64,000 nucleotides of DNA from G963675935 sp963823895 (GTDB lineage Bacteria; Planctomycetota; Planctomycetia; Pirellulales; Thermoguttaceae), in NCBI GenBank assembly GCA_963823895.1, contig CAWGNG010000023.1:1-64000 (forward strand). Direction: 5' to 3'. The notes under the pieces were generated by a model. It saw only the letters and a list, made by a program, of their open reading frames with translations. It did no database searches and was not told the origin of the DNA. Position 1 is the stretch's first letter; each line of letters begins with the position of its first letter. Made by a program: the position numbers and the translations under genes. This document shows, in pieces, positions 43,711 through 52,227 of the stretch.

Positions 43711-44541
43711 ATGCGAGAGCTAGCCACACAGATCGCCGAGGCTACCGATGTAATCCGCGGCCATTGGGGCGGCCGACCCCATGCCGGAATCATCCTTGGC
43801 ACGGGCCTGGGGAGCGTGGCCGGTCAAATCCGAACCGAGGCAACCCTCGACTACGCCGCGATTCCGCACTTTCCGCGTTCCACTTCGGTCGGTCATGCCG
43901 GCCAGCTTGTCTGTGGCCTGTTGCAAGGCTTGCCGGTGGTGGCGATGGAGGGCCGCTTCCACGCCTACGAGGGCTATTCCCAGCGGCAGATTACTTTTCC
44001 GGTCCGCGTGATGCGGGCCCTCGGCGCTGAGTTGCTGGTCGTCTCCAACGCCTGCGGCGGCATGAATCCGCACTATTCGCAGGGTGACATCGTCGTGATC
44101 GACGACCACATCAACCTGATGGGCGACAATCCGCTGCTCGGCGAAAACGACGACTCGCTCGGCCCACGGTTTCCCGACATGTCCCGGCCGTACGATCCGG
44201 TTCTCATCCGTCGCGCGTTGGAAATCGCGCGGCGGGAAAACTTCGTGGCCCATCGCGGCGTCTACGTGGGCGTGACGGGCCCGAACCTCGAAACCCGCGC
44301 GGAATACCGCTTCCTCCGCGCGATCGGCGCCGACGTGGTCGGCATGTCCACCGTGCCCGAGGTAATCGCGGCCGTCCACGCCGGTATGAGAGTCTTGGGC
44401 CTGTCGATCGTCACCGACATCTGCCTCCCCGACTCGTTGAAGCCCGCCAACATCGAAGAGATCATCGCCACGGCCAACGAAGCCGAACCGAAGCTGCGGA
44501 AGATCGTCCTGGGCGTCTTGGCCCAAGAGGCCGGCGCATAG
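43711..44541 (+). CDS. Purine nucleoside phosphorylase
   Basis: A 276-residue trimeric-type PNP (PNP/MTAP family) that splits inosine and guanosine with phosphate. Motifs: IILGTGLGSVAGQI, STSVGHAGQLVCG, MEGRFHAYEGYS, SNACGGMNPHYSQGD and GVTGPNLETRAEYRFLRAIGADVVGMSTVPE. The asparagine/glutamate base-binding positions follow the purine-nucleoside form. The ATG at 43711 is where the family begins. It is free-standing. Confidence 0.95.
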   Translation: MRELATQIAEATDVIRGHWGGRPHAGIILGTGLGSVAGQIRTEATLDYAAIPHFPRSTSVGHAGQLVCGLLQGLPVVAMEGRFHAYEGYSQRQITFPVRVMRALGAELLVVSNACGGMNPHYSQGDIVVIDDHINLMGDNPLLGENDDSLGPRFPDMSRPYDPVLIRRALEIARRENFVAHRGVYVGVTGPNLETRAEYRFLRAIGADVVGMSTVPEVIAAVHAGMRVLGLSIVTDICLPDSLKPANIEEIIATANEAEPKLRKIVLGVLAQEAGA

Positions 44542-44761
44542 CAGTGCAGCGATTGCGTCCCGGAACGTCGCGCGCACGGTTTAGCCGCGCCCCGAAGGGA
44601 AGCGCGCCTCACCAACCGCGTCGCGGGCGACAAAGATTCTCAAGAGGAATGACGGTCGAACTCATGGACCGCCCGTGAATTGTCGGGCAACAAATGGCGT
44701 TGGGGCGTGTCGGGAACCGCGCGTCGGCTTATCGCTGATAGCTTTGTCGGAGGGCCGTTTG

Positions 44762-46687
44762 ATGGCGTCCAGACTTGTGACTGCTGGTTTGCTGGTGTTT
44801 CTCAGCGTTTCCGCGGCGTCGGCCGAAGAGGCGACGATCCGGGTCGACGCGGCGAAAGTGCTGCACACGCTCTCGCCCTATCTGACGGGGGCGTGCATCG
44901 AGGACGTCAACCACGAGGTCTACGGCGGCATCGACAGCCAAATGGTCTTTGGCGAGAGCTTTCAAGAACCGTGTCCCGGCGACGACAACGTCAGCGGCAT
45001 GTGGCGGCCTTTGCAAACCGGCATGGCGCTCGGCCGATACGCCTTCGAGAAGAACGGGCCCTTCGTCGGCTCGCAAAGCCAACGGATCACCTTCGTCCGC
45101 GGCAAAGGCGAAGTCGGCATCGAGAACAAAGGGCTGAATCGCTGGGGCATGTCCTTCCAACAAGGCAAACCCTACGAAGGCCGGCTGTGGTGCAAAGCCG
45201 AAAAGCCGACGGCAGTCTTCGTCGCTCTCGAAAGTTGCGACGGAAGCCGAACCTACGCGGAGACGAGGCTAACGGTCACGCCGGGCGAGTGGCAATGCCT
45301 GCAATTCGAGTTGACCCCCACGCAGACCGACAAATCCGGCCGCTTGGCCGTCAAGCTCAAAGAGCCCGGCAGCGTCGTGCTGGGCTACGCCTTCTTGCAG
45401 TCGGGCCAATGGGGACGATTCAAGGGGCTCCCGGTTCGCAAAGACGTGGGCGACGGGCTGGTGGCCCAGGGCTTGACCGTCTTGCGGCAAGGCGGCTGCA
45501 TGATCAACGCCCCCGAGTATCGTTGGAAGAAGATGATCGGCCCGCGCGATCGCCGTCCGCCCTACACGGGCTCTTGGTATCCACACTCGTCGAACGGTTG
45601 GGGGATCTTCGACTTCCTCAATTTCTGCGAAGCCGCCGGCATGCTCGGCATCTTCGATCTGAACATGGGCGAAACGCCGCAGGACATGGCCGACTTCGTC
45701 GAGTACCTCAACGAACCGCAAGAGAGCCACTGGGGAAAGAAGCGAGCCGCCGACGGCCATCCGCGGCCCTACCGATTAAAATACGTCGAGTTGGGCAACG
45801 AAGAGCACATCGACGAGAACTACTGGCGGCTGTTCAAACCGATGGCCGAAGCGATGTGGGCGAAAGACCCGAACATCATCCTCGTCGTCGGCGATTTCTG
45901 CTACTCGCGGCCGATCGCCGATCCTTACAAGTTCGAGGGCGGAGCGGTCAATACGCTGGCGACGCACAAGAAGATTCTCGATTTGGCCAAGCGACACGAC
46001 CGCGAAGTATGGTTCGACGTCCACGTCGGCACCGACACGCCCCGCGATTGGCAGGGTCTCGGCGGCGTGCCCAGCTTTATCGGGGCGTTGAAACGAATCT
46101 GCCCAGGGGCGAGATGCAAAGTCGTCGTCTTCGAGCTTAACGCCGGCTGCCACAACGTCGGCCGCGCCCTGGGCAACGCCAGGGCGATCAACGAGTTCCA
46201 GCGGCTCGGCGGCGTGCCGATCGTCTGCTCGGCCAACTGCTTGCAGCCGTATCGTCAGAACGACAACGGCTGGAACCAAGGGCTGTTGTTCCTGTCGCCC
46301 TCGCAGGTCTGGTCGCAGCCGCCGGGCTATGTGGCGCGAATACTCTCCCGCTGGCGGCTGCCCGAGTGCATCCGCGCGGATGTAAAGAGCCCGCGGAACT
46401 CGCTCGATGTGACGGCAGTTCGTTCCGCGGACGGCAAGACGGTTCAACTCCAGGTCGTTAATCTCGAAGCCAATGAGATGCCCACGCAGTTGCAGTTGCA
46501 GGGTTTCATCCCCACGAGCCCGATGGCCAAGGTCGTCACGTTAAGCGGTGCCCTCGACAACGTGAACACGTCCGAGGAGCCGGAGAAGGTCGCTCCTCAC
46601 GAGAGCCAGTGGCGTCACGGACTACAGGACGGCAACGCAAGCTATTCTTTTCCACCGTATTCGTTCACCATTCTGCGGTTGGAATAG
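44762..46687 (+). CDS. GH51-type alpha-L-arabinofuranosidase, exported
   Basis: A 641-residue secreted glycosidase with a signal peptide (ASRLVTAGLLVFLSVSAASA). The acid/base motif LGNEEH lies near residue 345 and the nucleophile motif VFELNAG near residue 457, on a TIM barrel; a carbohydrate-binding-like beta domain (about 60-200) precedes and a beta sandwich ends the protein. This fits alpha-L-arabinofuranosidase subfamilies that act on plant arabinans. No sugar-uptake genes are adjacent. The ATG at 44762 follows GGAGGG at ten bases. Confidence 0.88.
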   Translation: MASRLVTAGLLVFLSVSAASAEEATIRVDAAKVLHTLSPYLTGACIEDVNHEVYGGIDSQMVFGESFQEPCPGDDNVSGMWRPLQTGMALGRYAFEKNGPFVGSQSQRITFVRGKGEVGIENKGLNRWGMSFQQGKPYEGRLWCKAEKPTAVFVALESCDGSRTYAETRLTVTPGEWQCLQFELTPTQTDKSGRLAVKLKEPGSVVLGYAFLQSGQWGRFKGLPVRKDVGDGLVAQGLTVLRQGGCMINAPEYRWKKMIGPRDRRPPYTGSWYPHSSNGWGIFDFLNFCEAAGMLGIFDLNMGETPQDMADFVEYLNEPQESHWGKKRAADGHPRPYRLKYVELGNEEHIDENYWRLFKPMAEAMWAKDPNIILVVGDFCYSRPIADPYKFEGGAVNTLATHKKILDLAKRHDREVWFDVHVGTDTPRDWQGLGGVPSFIGALKRICPGARCKVVVFELNAGCHNVGRALGNARAINEFQRLGGVPIVCSANCLQPYRQNDNGWNQGLLFLSPSQVWSQPPGYVARILSRWRLPECIRADVKSPRNSLDVTAVRSADGKTVQLQVVNLEANEMPTQLQLQGFIPTSPMAKVVTLSGALDNVNTSEEPEKVAPHESQWRHGLQDGNASYSFPPYSFTILRLE

Positions 46688-46841
46688 CCGAAACGAAGCG
46701 AGCGGAGCGGCGGCGGCAACCCCTTCGTGGCGGGGGAAGCGGCGACTGGGCGCCTCGGTCAATCCCCATTGCGTCGGCCGGTGGGGAGTGGTTTACTGAT
46801 GGTTTCCGCCATTGCTGCTCCTTTCCCGTCCGATGCTCACC

Positions 46842-49800
46842 ATGTTCCACCCCGTCGAAAGCTCCGTTTCCTTCCCGAAGCTCGAAGAAGAGATCGCGCG
46901 GTTCTGGAAGGAGCGGGAAATCTACGAGAAATCGCTGGCGGCCAGGGCCGACGCCCCGACGGGCCAGTTCGTCTTCTACGAAGGCCCTCCGACCGCCAAT
47001 GGCCTGCCCCACCCCGGCCACTGCCTCACTCGCGCGATCAAAGACCTCTTTCCCCGCTACAAGACGATGCGTGGTTACCTCTGCCGCCGCAAGGCCGGCT
47101 GGGACACCCACGGGCTGCCGGTCGAGGTCGAGGTCTGCAAGGAGTTGGGCATCCACTCGAAAGAGGAGATCGAGGCTTACGGCGTCGAGCCGTTCATCCG
47201 CAAGTGCGTCGAGAGCGTCTTCCGCTATACGCAACAGTGGGAACAGCTCACCGAGCGGCTCGGCTTCTGGATTCATCTCGACGAGGCCTACGTCACGTTC
47301 CACCAGAGCTACGTCGAGAGCGTCTGGTGGGCGCTGAAGACGCTTTTCGATCGCGGGCTGCTCTACCAGGGGCACAAAATCGTCTGGTGGTGGGCCCAAG
47401 GCGGCACGGCACTCAGTTCCGGCGAAGTCGGCCAGGGCTATCGCGAAGTGAGCGATCCGAGCGTGTTCGTGCGGTTCCCGCTCGTAGAGGAGAGGGGAGA
47501 GAGGAGAGGGGAGAGGGAAGAGGCAATGACGCCGCTTGCGGCTTCGCAAGAACTGCTCCACAACGCCGACCTGCTCGTCTGGACCACCACCCCGTGGACC
47601 TTGCCCAGCAACCAATTCGCCGCCGTGAAGCCCGATCTGGAATACTCCGTCGTCTCGGTCGAAGGCGAGTCGCGAAAGCTGATCCTCGCCTCGGCCTTGG
47701 TCGAAGCGGTCGCCGCCAAGGTCGGCAGGAGATTCACCGTCGAAGGGACGCTGCCCGGCGAACAACTCGTCGGCCTCCGCTACAAGCCACCGTTCGACGA
47801 TCTGTACCGAGAACCAAAATGCTGGGGAAAATTCTTCTGGAATTTGAGACCGGACCAGCAGAGCTTTCTGGAGCAGTCTGGGTATGGGAATGGCGTCACA
47901 AATGACTTGCGGGCGGAGGTAGAGGCTCGCGAACAAGAGGAGGCGAGACGGCCGGAGCGTGTCGAGGAGTTGAAAGCCGAGGGTTCTTGCACCTGGCTTC
48001 GCGCATGGCGTGTATACGGTGCCCCTTTCGTGACGACGGATACAGGCACGGGAGTTGTTCACATTGCCCCCGCCTTCGGTGAGGATGACTTTGATTTGCT
48101 GCAGACGATTCAACTCGGAATGCCAATGATCGCCTCAGCCCGCTACCTGCCGGAGTTGCTTTGCCCGGTAACGCCAGACGGCAAGTTCGCCGACAGTATT
48201 CCCGAATACCAAGGCCGCTGGGTCAAGGACTGCGACCGCGACATCATCCGGCAGATGAAGGCCGAAGGGACGCTCTTCCACCAGGAGCAATACAAGCACG
48301 ACTATCCATTCTGCTGGCGGGCGGAAGAGGACCCGCTGATCCAGTATCCGCGAAAAAGTTGGTTCATTCGCACCACGGCCTTCAAGGAGAAGATGCTGGC
48401 CAACAACAGCCGCATCAATTGGCTGCCGGAGCACATCAAGGAGGGCCGTTTTGGCAATTTCCTGGAAACCAATGTCGATTGGGCGTTGTCGCGCGAGCGT
48501 TACTGGGGCACGCCGCTGCCGATCTGGGTTTGCGAGAAGACCGGCCACAGCGAAGCCGTCGGCAGCTACGAGGAACTGCTGGCGAAGCCCGGCATCAGCG
48601 GAACCGAGGTCTGGGAGAAGGCGAAGGTGGAAAACCCCGCCCTGCCCGACGATCTGAAGGTCCACAAGCCGTACATCGACGCAGTGACCTACGATTCGCC
48701 AAAGGCCAAGGGGGCCCGAATGCGGCGGGTCTCCGAGGTGATCGACTGCTGGTTCGATTCCGGGGCGATGCCCTTCGCCCAATGGGGATACCCGAACAAG
48801 CCCGGCTCGGAGGAGGAGTTCTGCGATCAGTTTCCCGCCGATTTCATCAGCGAGGCCCTCGATCAGACCCGCGGCTGGTTCTACAGTCTGCTGGCGATCA
48901 GCACGCTGTTGTTTGCAGAGGAGAGAGGAGAGGGGAGAGTGGAGAGTGGAGAGGGAGTGGCCAGTGGCCAGTGGCCGGTGGCCAGTGATTCCAATCCCCA
49001 ATCCCTAATCCCTAATTCTTCGTCCTCTCCCCTCTCCTCTCTCCTCTCTCCCCTTCCGTTTCCCCATCCGTTCCGCAACTGCATCGTCCTCGGCCTGATG
49101 CTCGGCGAGGATGGGCAGAAGATGTCGAAGAAGAAGCGGAACTACCGCGATCCGGGCGAAATCTTCGACCGCTACGGGGCGGACGCCCTGCGGTGGTACT
49201 TCTTCGCCAACCAGCCGCCCTGGACTTCGATCCGCTACAGCGAGCAGGCGATCAAGGACTGCATTCCCGAGTTCCTGCTGCGGCTGTGGAACGTCTACAG
49301 CTTCTTCGTCATCTACGCCAAGATCGACGGTTTCGACCCCGCTGCCGCGCTGGAAAAGGGGACAGGCCCCATTTGCCGGAACGGCCCGCAGGGTGCTGCG
49401 CACAAATGGGGCCTGTCCCCTTTTCCGGTCCCGCCTGCCCAACTCGGCCCCGACGTATTGTCCCGAGCCAAGGGCTATCGCCCCGTGCCCGAACGCGGCG
49501 AATTGGACCGCTGGATCTTAAGCGAACTGAATCGCACGGCCGCGGCAATCGTCGAGCGGATGGACGCCTACGACAATTTCGCCGCCTGCGCCCGGCTGAC
49601 CGAGTTCGTCGATGCCCTGAGCAACTGGTACGTCCGCCGCAGCCGCGACCGCTTTTGGAGCAGCGGCAAGGTCGAGGACTCGGCCGACAAGAGCGACGCC
49701 TATTGGACGCTCTACGAATGCCTGCTGACCACCTGCAAGCTCATCGCCCCCTTCGTCCCGTTCCTGGCCGAGGCGATGTGGCAGAACTTGGCGGTTTGTG

Positions 49801-50954
49801 GTGCAGGCGTCTCGCCTGCGACGGCCATTGACGAAGCCACTCGACAATTGGCTGAACGGCATGGTCTGCGCTCCATCAACCTCAGCGAAGTTGCAATCCC
49901 CACTTCCCTTTTGAAGATGATGCCGGAAGCGATCGCCCGCGAAAACACCGCCATTCCGCTATCTGAATCTGAAGGCACGCTGACGGTGGTTGTGAGCGAT
50001 CCAATGGATTACGACACCTTCGATAGACTTCGCTTTCGTCTCAATTCTCAGATTGAGGTCGCGCTCGCTCCGCGCGAGGCGATTCTTGATGCTATCGAGC
50101 AGCATTATGGTCAAACGGCAGCCGGGACGGCTGCACCACAAGTGGCTGAGAGTGTCCATCTCTGCGATTATCCGGCCGGCGATCCGGCGGCGATCGACGC
50201 GGAGCTTTCCGAGCAGATGGCGCTGGCCCGCGAGATCGTTTCGCTGGGCCTCAGCGCACGAATGGGCGCCAAGCTCAAGGTGCGGCAGCCGCTCAGCCAA
50301 GTGGAAGTCGTTCTGGCCAACACCGCCCATCGGGCGTGGCTGGAAAAGCATGCTTCCTTGATCTGCAAAGAGTTGAACGTCAAGCGGGTGGAGTTTGTCG
50401 ACAAGGCCGAGCAGTACATCACCTACACCGTTCTGCCCGACCTGAAGCGGCTTGGTCCGAAGCTGGGCAAGCGTCTGCCGACGGTGCGGAAGCTGCTGGC
50501 CGAGGCCGACGGCAGCCGGCTGTTGGCCCAACTGGAATCCGCCGGCCGCATCACGCTGATGCTGCAGGACGGCCCGGTGGCGCTCGATTCTGACGACATC
50601 CAAGTCCGCTTGCAGGCCAAGGAGGGCTGGGCCGCCGCCCAGGGCCGCGCCGTCGTCGTCGTCTTGGCCACCGAGCTAACCGACGAGCTAATTCGCGAGG
50701 GCCTCGCCCGCGAGTTGGTCCGCACCATCCAAGACCGCCGCAAGGAGATGGGCTGCGAGTTCACCGATCGAATCAACGTCGGCATCGTGACGGAATCCCC
50801 AGAACTCAAAGCCGCTGTCGAGCAATTCCGCGAGTATATCGAAGGCGAGACGCTGGCGGTGAAGATGGCATTTGCGCCGCTGCCGGCCGCTGAACCGTTG
50901 GCCATCGACGTAGCGGGAAATTCTGCGACGCTGTATGTTGTTGTGGTAGAATAG
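46842..50954 (+). CDS. ileS: Isoleucyl-tRNA synthetase with repeat and MshEN-domain insertions
   Basis: IleRS charges tRNA-Ile. HIGH is GLPHPGHCL (about residue 57), the editing domain follows, KMSKK is near residue 759, and the C-terminal half has the anticodon-binding region (IVSLGLSARMGAKLKVRQPLS). The protein is about 1,370 residues against a usual 1,050. Extra segments are repeat-derived peptides encoded at 47486, 48919 and 49352, plus a complete T2SSE_N/MshEN domain at about 999-1090, all in frame. The editing-domain part encoded near 47815-48140 also diverges in composition. ATG 46842 is preferred over 46833; no strong ribosome site is visible. Confidence 0.95.
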   Translation: MFHPVESSVSFPKLEEEIARFWKEREIYEKSLAARADAPTGQFVFYEGPPTANGLPHPGHCLTRAIKDLFPRYKTMRGYLCRRKAGWDTHGLPVEVEVCKELGIHSKEEIEAYGVEPFIRKCVESVFRYTQQWEQLTERLGFWIHLDEAYVTFHQSYVESVWWALKTLFDRGLLYQGHKIVWWWAQGGTALSSGEVGQGYREVSDPSVFVRFPLVEERGERRGEREEAMTPLAASQELLHNADLLVWTTTPWTLPSNQFAAVKPDLEYSVVSVEGESRKLILASALVEAVAAKVGRRFTVEGTLPGEQLVGLRYKPPFDDLYREPKCWGKFFWNLRPDQQSFLEQSGYGNGVTNDLRAEVEAREQEEARRPERVEELKAEGSCTWLRAWRVYGAPFVTTDTGTGVVHIAPAFGEDDFDLLQTIQLGMPMIASARYLPELLCPVTPDGKFADSIPEYQGRWVKDCDRDIIRQMKAEGTLFHQEQYKHDYPFCWRAEEDPLIQYPRKSWFIRTTAFKEKMLANNSRINWLPEHIKEGRFGNFLETNVDWALSRERYWGTPLPIWVCEKTGHSEAVGSYEELLAKPGISGTEVWEKAKVENPALPDDLKVHKPYIDAVTYDSPKAKGARMRRVSEVIDCWFDSGAMPFAQWGYPNKPGSEEEFCDQFPADFISEALDQTRGWFYSLLAISTLLFAEERGEGRVESGEGVASGQWPVASDSNPQSLIPNSSSSPLSSLLSPLPFPHPFRNCIVLGLMLGEDGQKMSKKKRNYRDPGEIFDRYGADALRWYFFANQPPWTSIRYSEQAIKDCIPEFLLRLWNVYSFFVIYAKIDGFDPAAALEKGTGPICRNGPQGAAHKWGLSPFPVPPAQLGPDVLSRAKGYRPVPERGELDRWILSELNRTAAAIVERMDAYDNFAACARLTEFVDALSNWYVRRSRDRFWSSGKVEDSADKSDAYWTLYECLLTTCKLIAPFVPFLAEAMWQNLAVCGAGVSPATAIDEATRQLAERHGLRSINLSEVAIPTSLLKMMPEAIARENTAIPLSESEGTLTVVVSDPMDYDTFDRLRFRLNSQIEVALAPREAILDAIEQHYGQTAAGTAAPQVAESVHLCDYPAGDPAAIDAELSEQMALAREIVSLGLSARMGAKLKVRQPLSQVEVVLANTAHRAWLEKHASLICKELNVKRVEFVDKAEQYITYTVLPDLKRLGPKLGKRLPTVRKLLAEADGSRLLAQLESAGRITLMLQDGPVALDSDDIQVRLQAKEGWAAAQGRAVVVVLATELTDELIREGLARELVRTIQDRRKEMGCEFTDRINVGIVTESPELKAAVEQFREYIEGETLAVKMAFAPLPAAEPLAIDVAGNSATLYVVVVE
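47486..47548. repeat. Purine-rich tract inside ileS (first insertion)
   Basis: AGAGGAGAGGGGAGAGAGGAG followed by CGCTTGCGGCTTCGC is read as EERGERRGEREEAMTPLAAS, between VRFPLV and NADLLVWTTTPW, where other IleRS have only a few residues. It resembles the tract inside uvrA. Confidence 0.75.
48919..49055. repeat. Palindromic purine/pyrimidine insertion inside ileS (second)
   Basis: A left arm of GAGGAGAGAGGAGAGGGGAGA and a right arm of TCTCCCCTCTCCTCTCTCC bracket GTGGCCAGTGGCC direct repeats and CCAATCCCCAATCCCTAA runs. It is read as AEERGEGRVESGEG ... PLSSLLSPLPFPHP within the catalytic part, before the KMSKK motif. Confidence 0.8.
49352..49426. repeat. GGGGACAGG-family palindrome inside ileS (third insertion)
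   Basis: GGAAAAGGGGACAGGCCCCA... (49352-49375) and its exact reverse complement (49403-49426) have 24-base arms. It is read in frame as EKGTGPICRNGPQGAAHKWG. The arms are nearly the same as those in tal (32315). Confidence 0.9.
49796..50141. mobile_element. MshEN-domain cassette flanked by inverted repeats inside ileS
   Basis: Left arm TTGTGGTGCAGGCGTC... (49796-49819) and right arm (50118-50141) match 21 of 24 positions as inverted repeats. Each arm is itself a hairpin (GCAGGCG/CGCCTGC and GCAGCCG/CGGCTGC), and the changed bases compensate. Between them ileS encodes ATRQLAERHGLRSINLSEV ... TLTVVVSDPMDYDTFDRLRF ... LDAIEQHYGQ, the N-terminal domain of GspE/PilB-type ATPases. Calling it a mobile unit is inference. 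Confidence 0.65.
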
Positions 50955-50966
50955 GGCAGGCTATCG

Positions 50967-51164
50967 ATGTTGCCGAAGCCCGAGAAGGCATTTGACTGTG
51001 TGGAAATGAAGCGCAAGGCTCAAGAAGAGCTTCACGCGGAGTACGAGGCCCACAAAAATGAGTTTCCGTCGTATTTCGCCTTCCTCGAAGCCAGAACCAG
51101 CAAGTCGGCTTGGCAGAAGGAGTTTTGGACCAAGATCGCCAACGCCCCTACGAGAACCAAGTGA
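50967..51164 (+). CDS. Small hypothetical protein
   Basis: A 65-residue frame 12 bp after ileS, charged (MKRKAQEELHAEYEAHKNEFPSY) and largely helical. It is not recognised. The ATG at 50967 or the second at 51006 could start it. It precedes a small membrane protein gene by five bases, so the two may be co-transcribed. Reality as a gene is moderately supported. Confidence 0.45.
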   Translation: MLPKPEKAFDCVEMKRKAQEELHAEYEAHKNEFPSYFAFLEARTSKSAWQKEFWTKIANAPTRTK

Positions 51165-51168
51165 CGAC

Positions 51169-51549
51169 ATGCCGGCTTCTTCCGCCGCCACAAATGGGAC
51201 TACTGCATCTGCCGCAACACCGCGACGGTGGTTCTACGGAGCGGCTATCATTCTGATGCTGATCGGCGTGGCGGCTGCTTTTGTGCAAAAAGGACGCGAA
51301 GGTGCCGTTGCCATGACCGGGGCGAAAAGGGCGGCCGCCGGCCTTCGAGCGACGGAGGAATCCCGAAATGAGGTGCGACAAATCATCCAAGATGCACATC
51401 GCTGGGCAAGCGTGAGCCTTGTGGCGGTTGTCTTGGCGATGGTGTCGTGGAGCGTTGCAGTGCGACGGCGCGAAAGACGTTGCGGGACGTGGGCGATTCT
51501 CGTTTCGCTGTTGGCATTCTACGCCGGGCTGCAACTGATATTGGTTTAA
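51169..51549 (+). CDS. Hypothetical membrane protein
   Basis: A 126-residue protein with three hydrophobic segments (FYGAAIILMLIGVAAAF, WASVSLVAVVLAMVSW and GTWAILVSLLAFYAGLQLIL) and a charged loop. No family is recognised. The ATG at 51169 gives a membrane protein beginning in a low-complexity serine/alanine stretch. Confidence 0.6.
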   Translation: MPASSAATNGTTASAATPRRWFYGAAIILMLIGVAAAFVQKGREGAVAMTGAKRAAAGLRATEESRNEVRQIIQDAHRWASVSLVAVVLAMVSWSVAVRRRERRCGTWAILVSLLAFYAGLQLILV

Positions 51550-51551
51550 CG

Positions 51552-51575
51552 TAGGACGGAATGAATTCCGTCCTA
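51552..51575. terminator. 24-bp perfect palindrome before purN
   Basis: TAGGACGGAAT-GA-ATTCCGTCCTA is an 11-base stem directly after the stop of the membrane protein gene. It decides the purN start, since the ATG at 51561 lies inside it. Confidence 0.6.
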
Positions 51576-51590
51576 TCGGGAGCCGGTGGA

Positions 51591-52226
51591 ATGGCGTCTT
51601 CAAGTCCCTTTCGCATCGCTGTTCTCATCTCCGGCGGCGGCACGACGCTGCGAAACTTCATTGAGAAGATCGCGGCGGGAACGCTGCCGGTGGAGATCGG
51701 GCTGGTGATTTCGAGCAGCCCGACGGCGCGGGGACTACAACTGGCCGCCGATGCCGGCATCCCATCGGCCACGGTCGAGCGGAAAGCGTTTGCCTCGCAG
51801 GACGATTTCAGCCGCGAAATCTTCGACCGCTGCCGCCGGGCCGGGGTCGATCTGGTGGCGATGGCCGGGTTTCTCAAGCGGGTGACCATTCCCGCGGATT
51901 TCGCGGGCCGGGTGGTCAACATCCATCCGGCACTAGTGCCGGCGTTTTGCGGGGAGGGGTTTTATGGGCACAGGGTTCACGAGGCGGTGTTGGAATACGG
52001 GGCGAAACTCAGCGGCTGCACCGTCCACTTCGCCGACAACCAATACGACCACGGGCCCGTGATCCTGCAACGCGCGGTGCCGGTCTTGGACGACGACACG
52101 CCCGAGACGCTTGCCGCCCGCGTCTTCGCGGCCGAGTGCGAGGCGTATCCCGAGGCGCTGCGATTGCTGGCCGCCGGGCGGGTGACGATCGAGGACCGCC
52201 GCGTGCGAATCCGAAGGGAGCCGTAA
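51591..52226 (+). CDS. purN: Phosphoribosylglycinamide formyltransferase
   Basis: PurN transfers a formyl group from 10-formyl-THF to GAR in purine synthesis. The 211-residue protein contains IAVLISGGGTTLRNFI (phosphate loop), VAMAGFLKRV, NIHPALVPAFCGEGFYGHRVHEAVL and GCTVHFADNQYDHGPVI, with the catalytic N, H and D in place. I start at ATG 51591, preceded by GGAGCCGGTGGA; the ATG at 51561 is inside a palindrome. Confidence 0.93.
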   Translation: MASSSPFRIAVLISGGGTTLRNFIEKIAAGTLPVEIGLVISSSPTARGLQLAADAGIPSATVERKAFASQDDFSREIFDRCRRAGVDLVAMAGFLKRVTIPADFAGRVVNIHPALVPAFCGEGFYGHRVHEAVLEYGAKLSGCTVHFADNQYDHGPVILQRAVPVLDDDTPETLAARVFAAECEAYPEALRLLAAGRVTIEDRRVRIRREP

Positions 52227-52227
52227 T

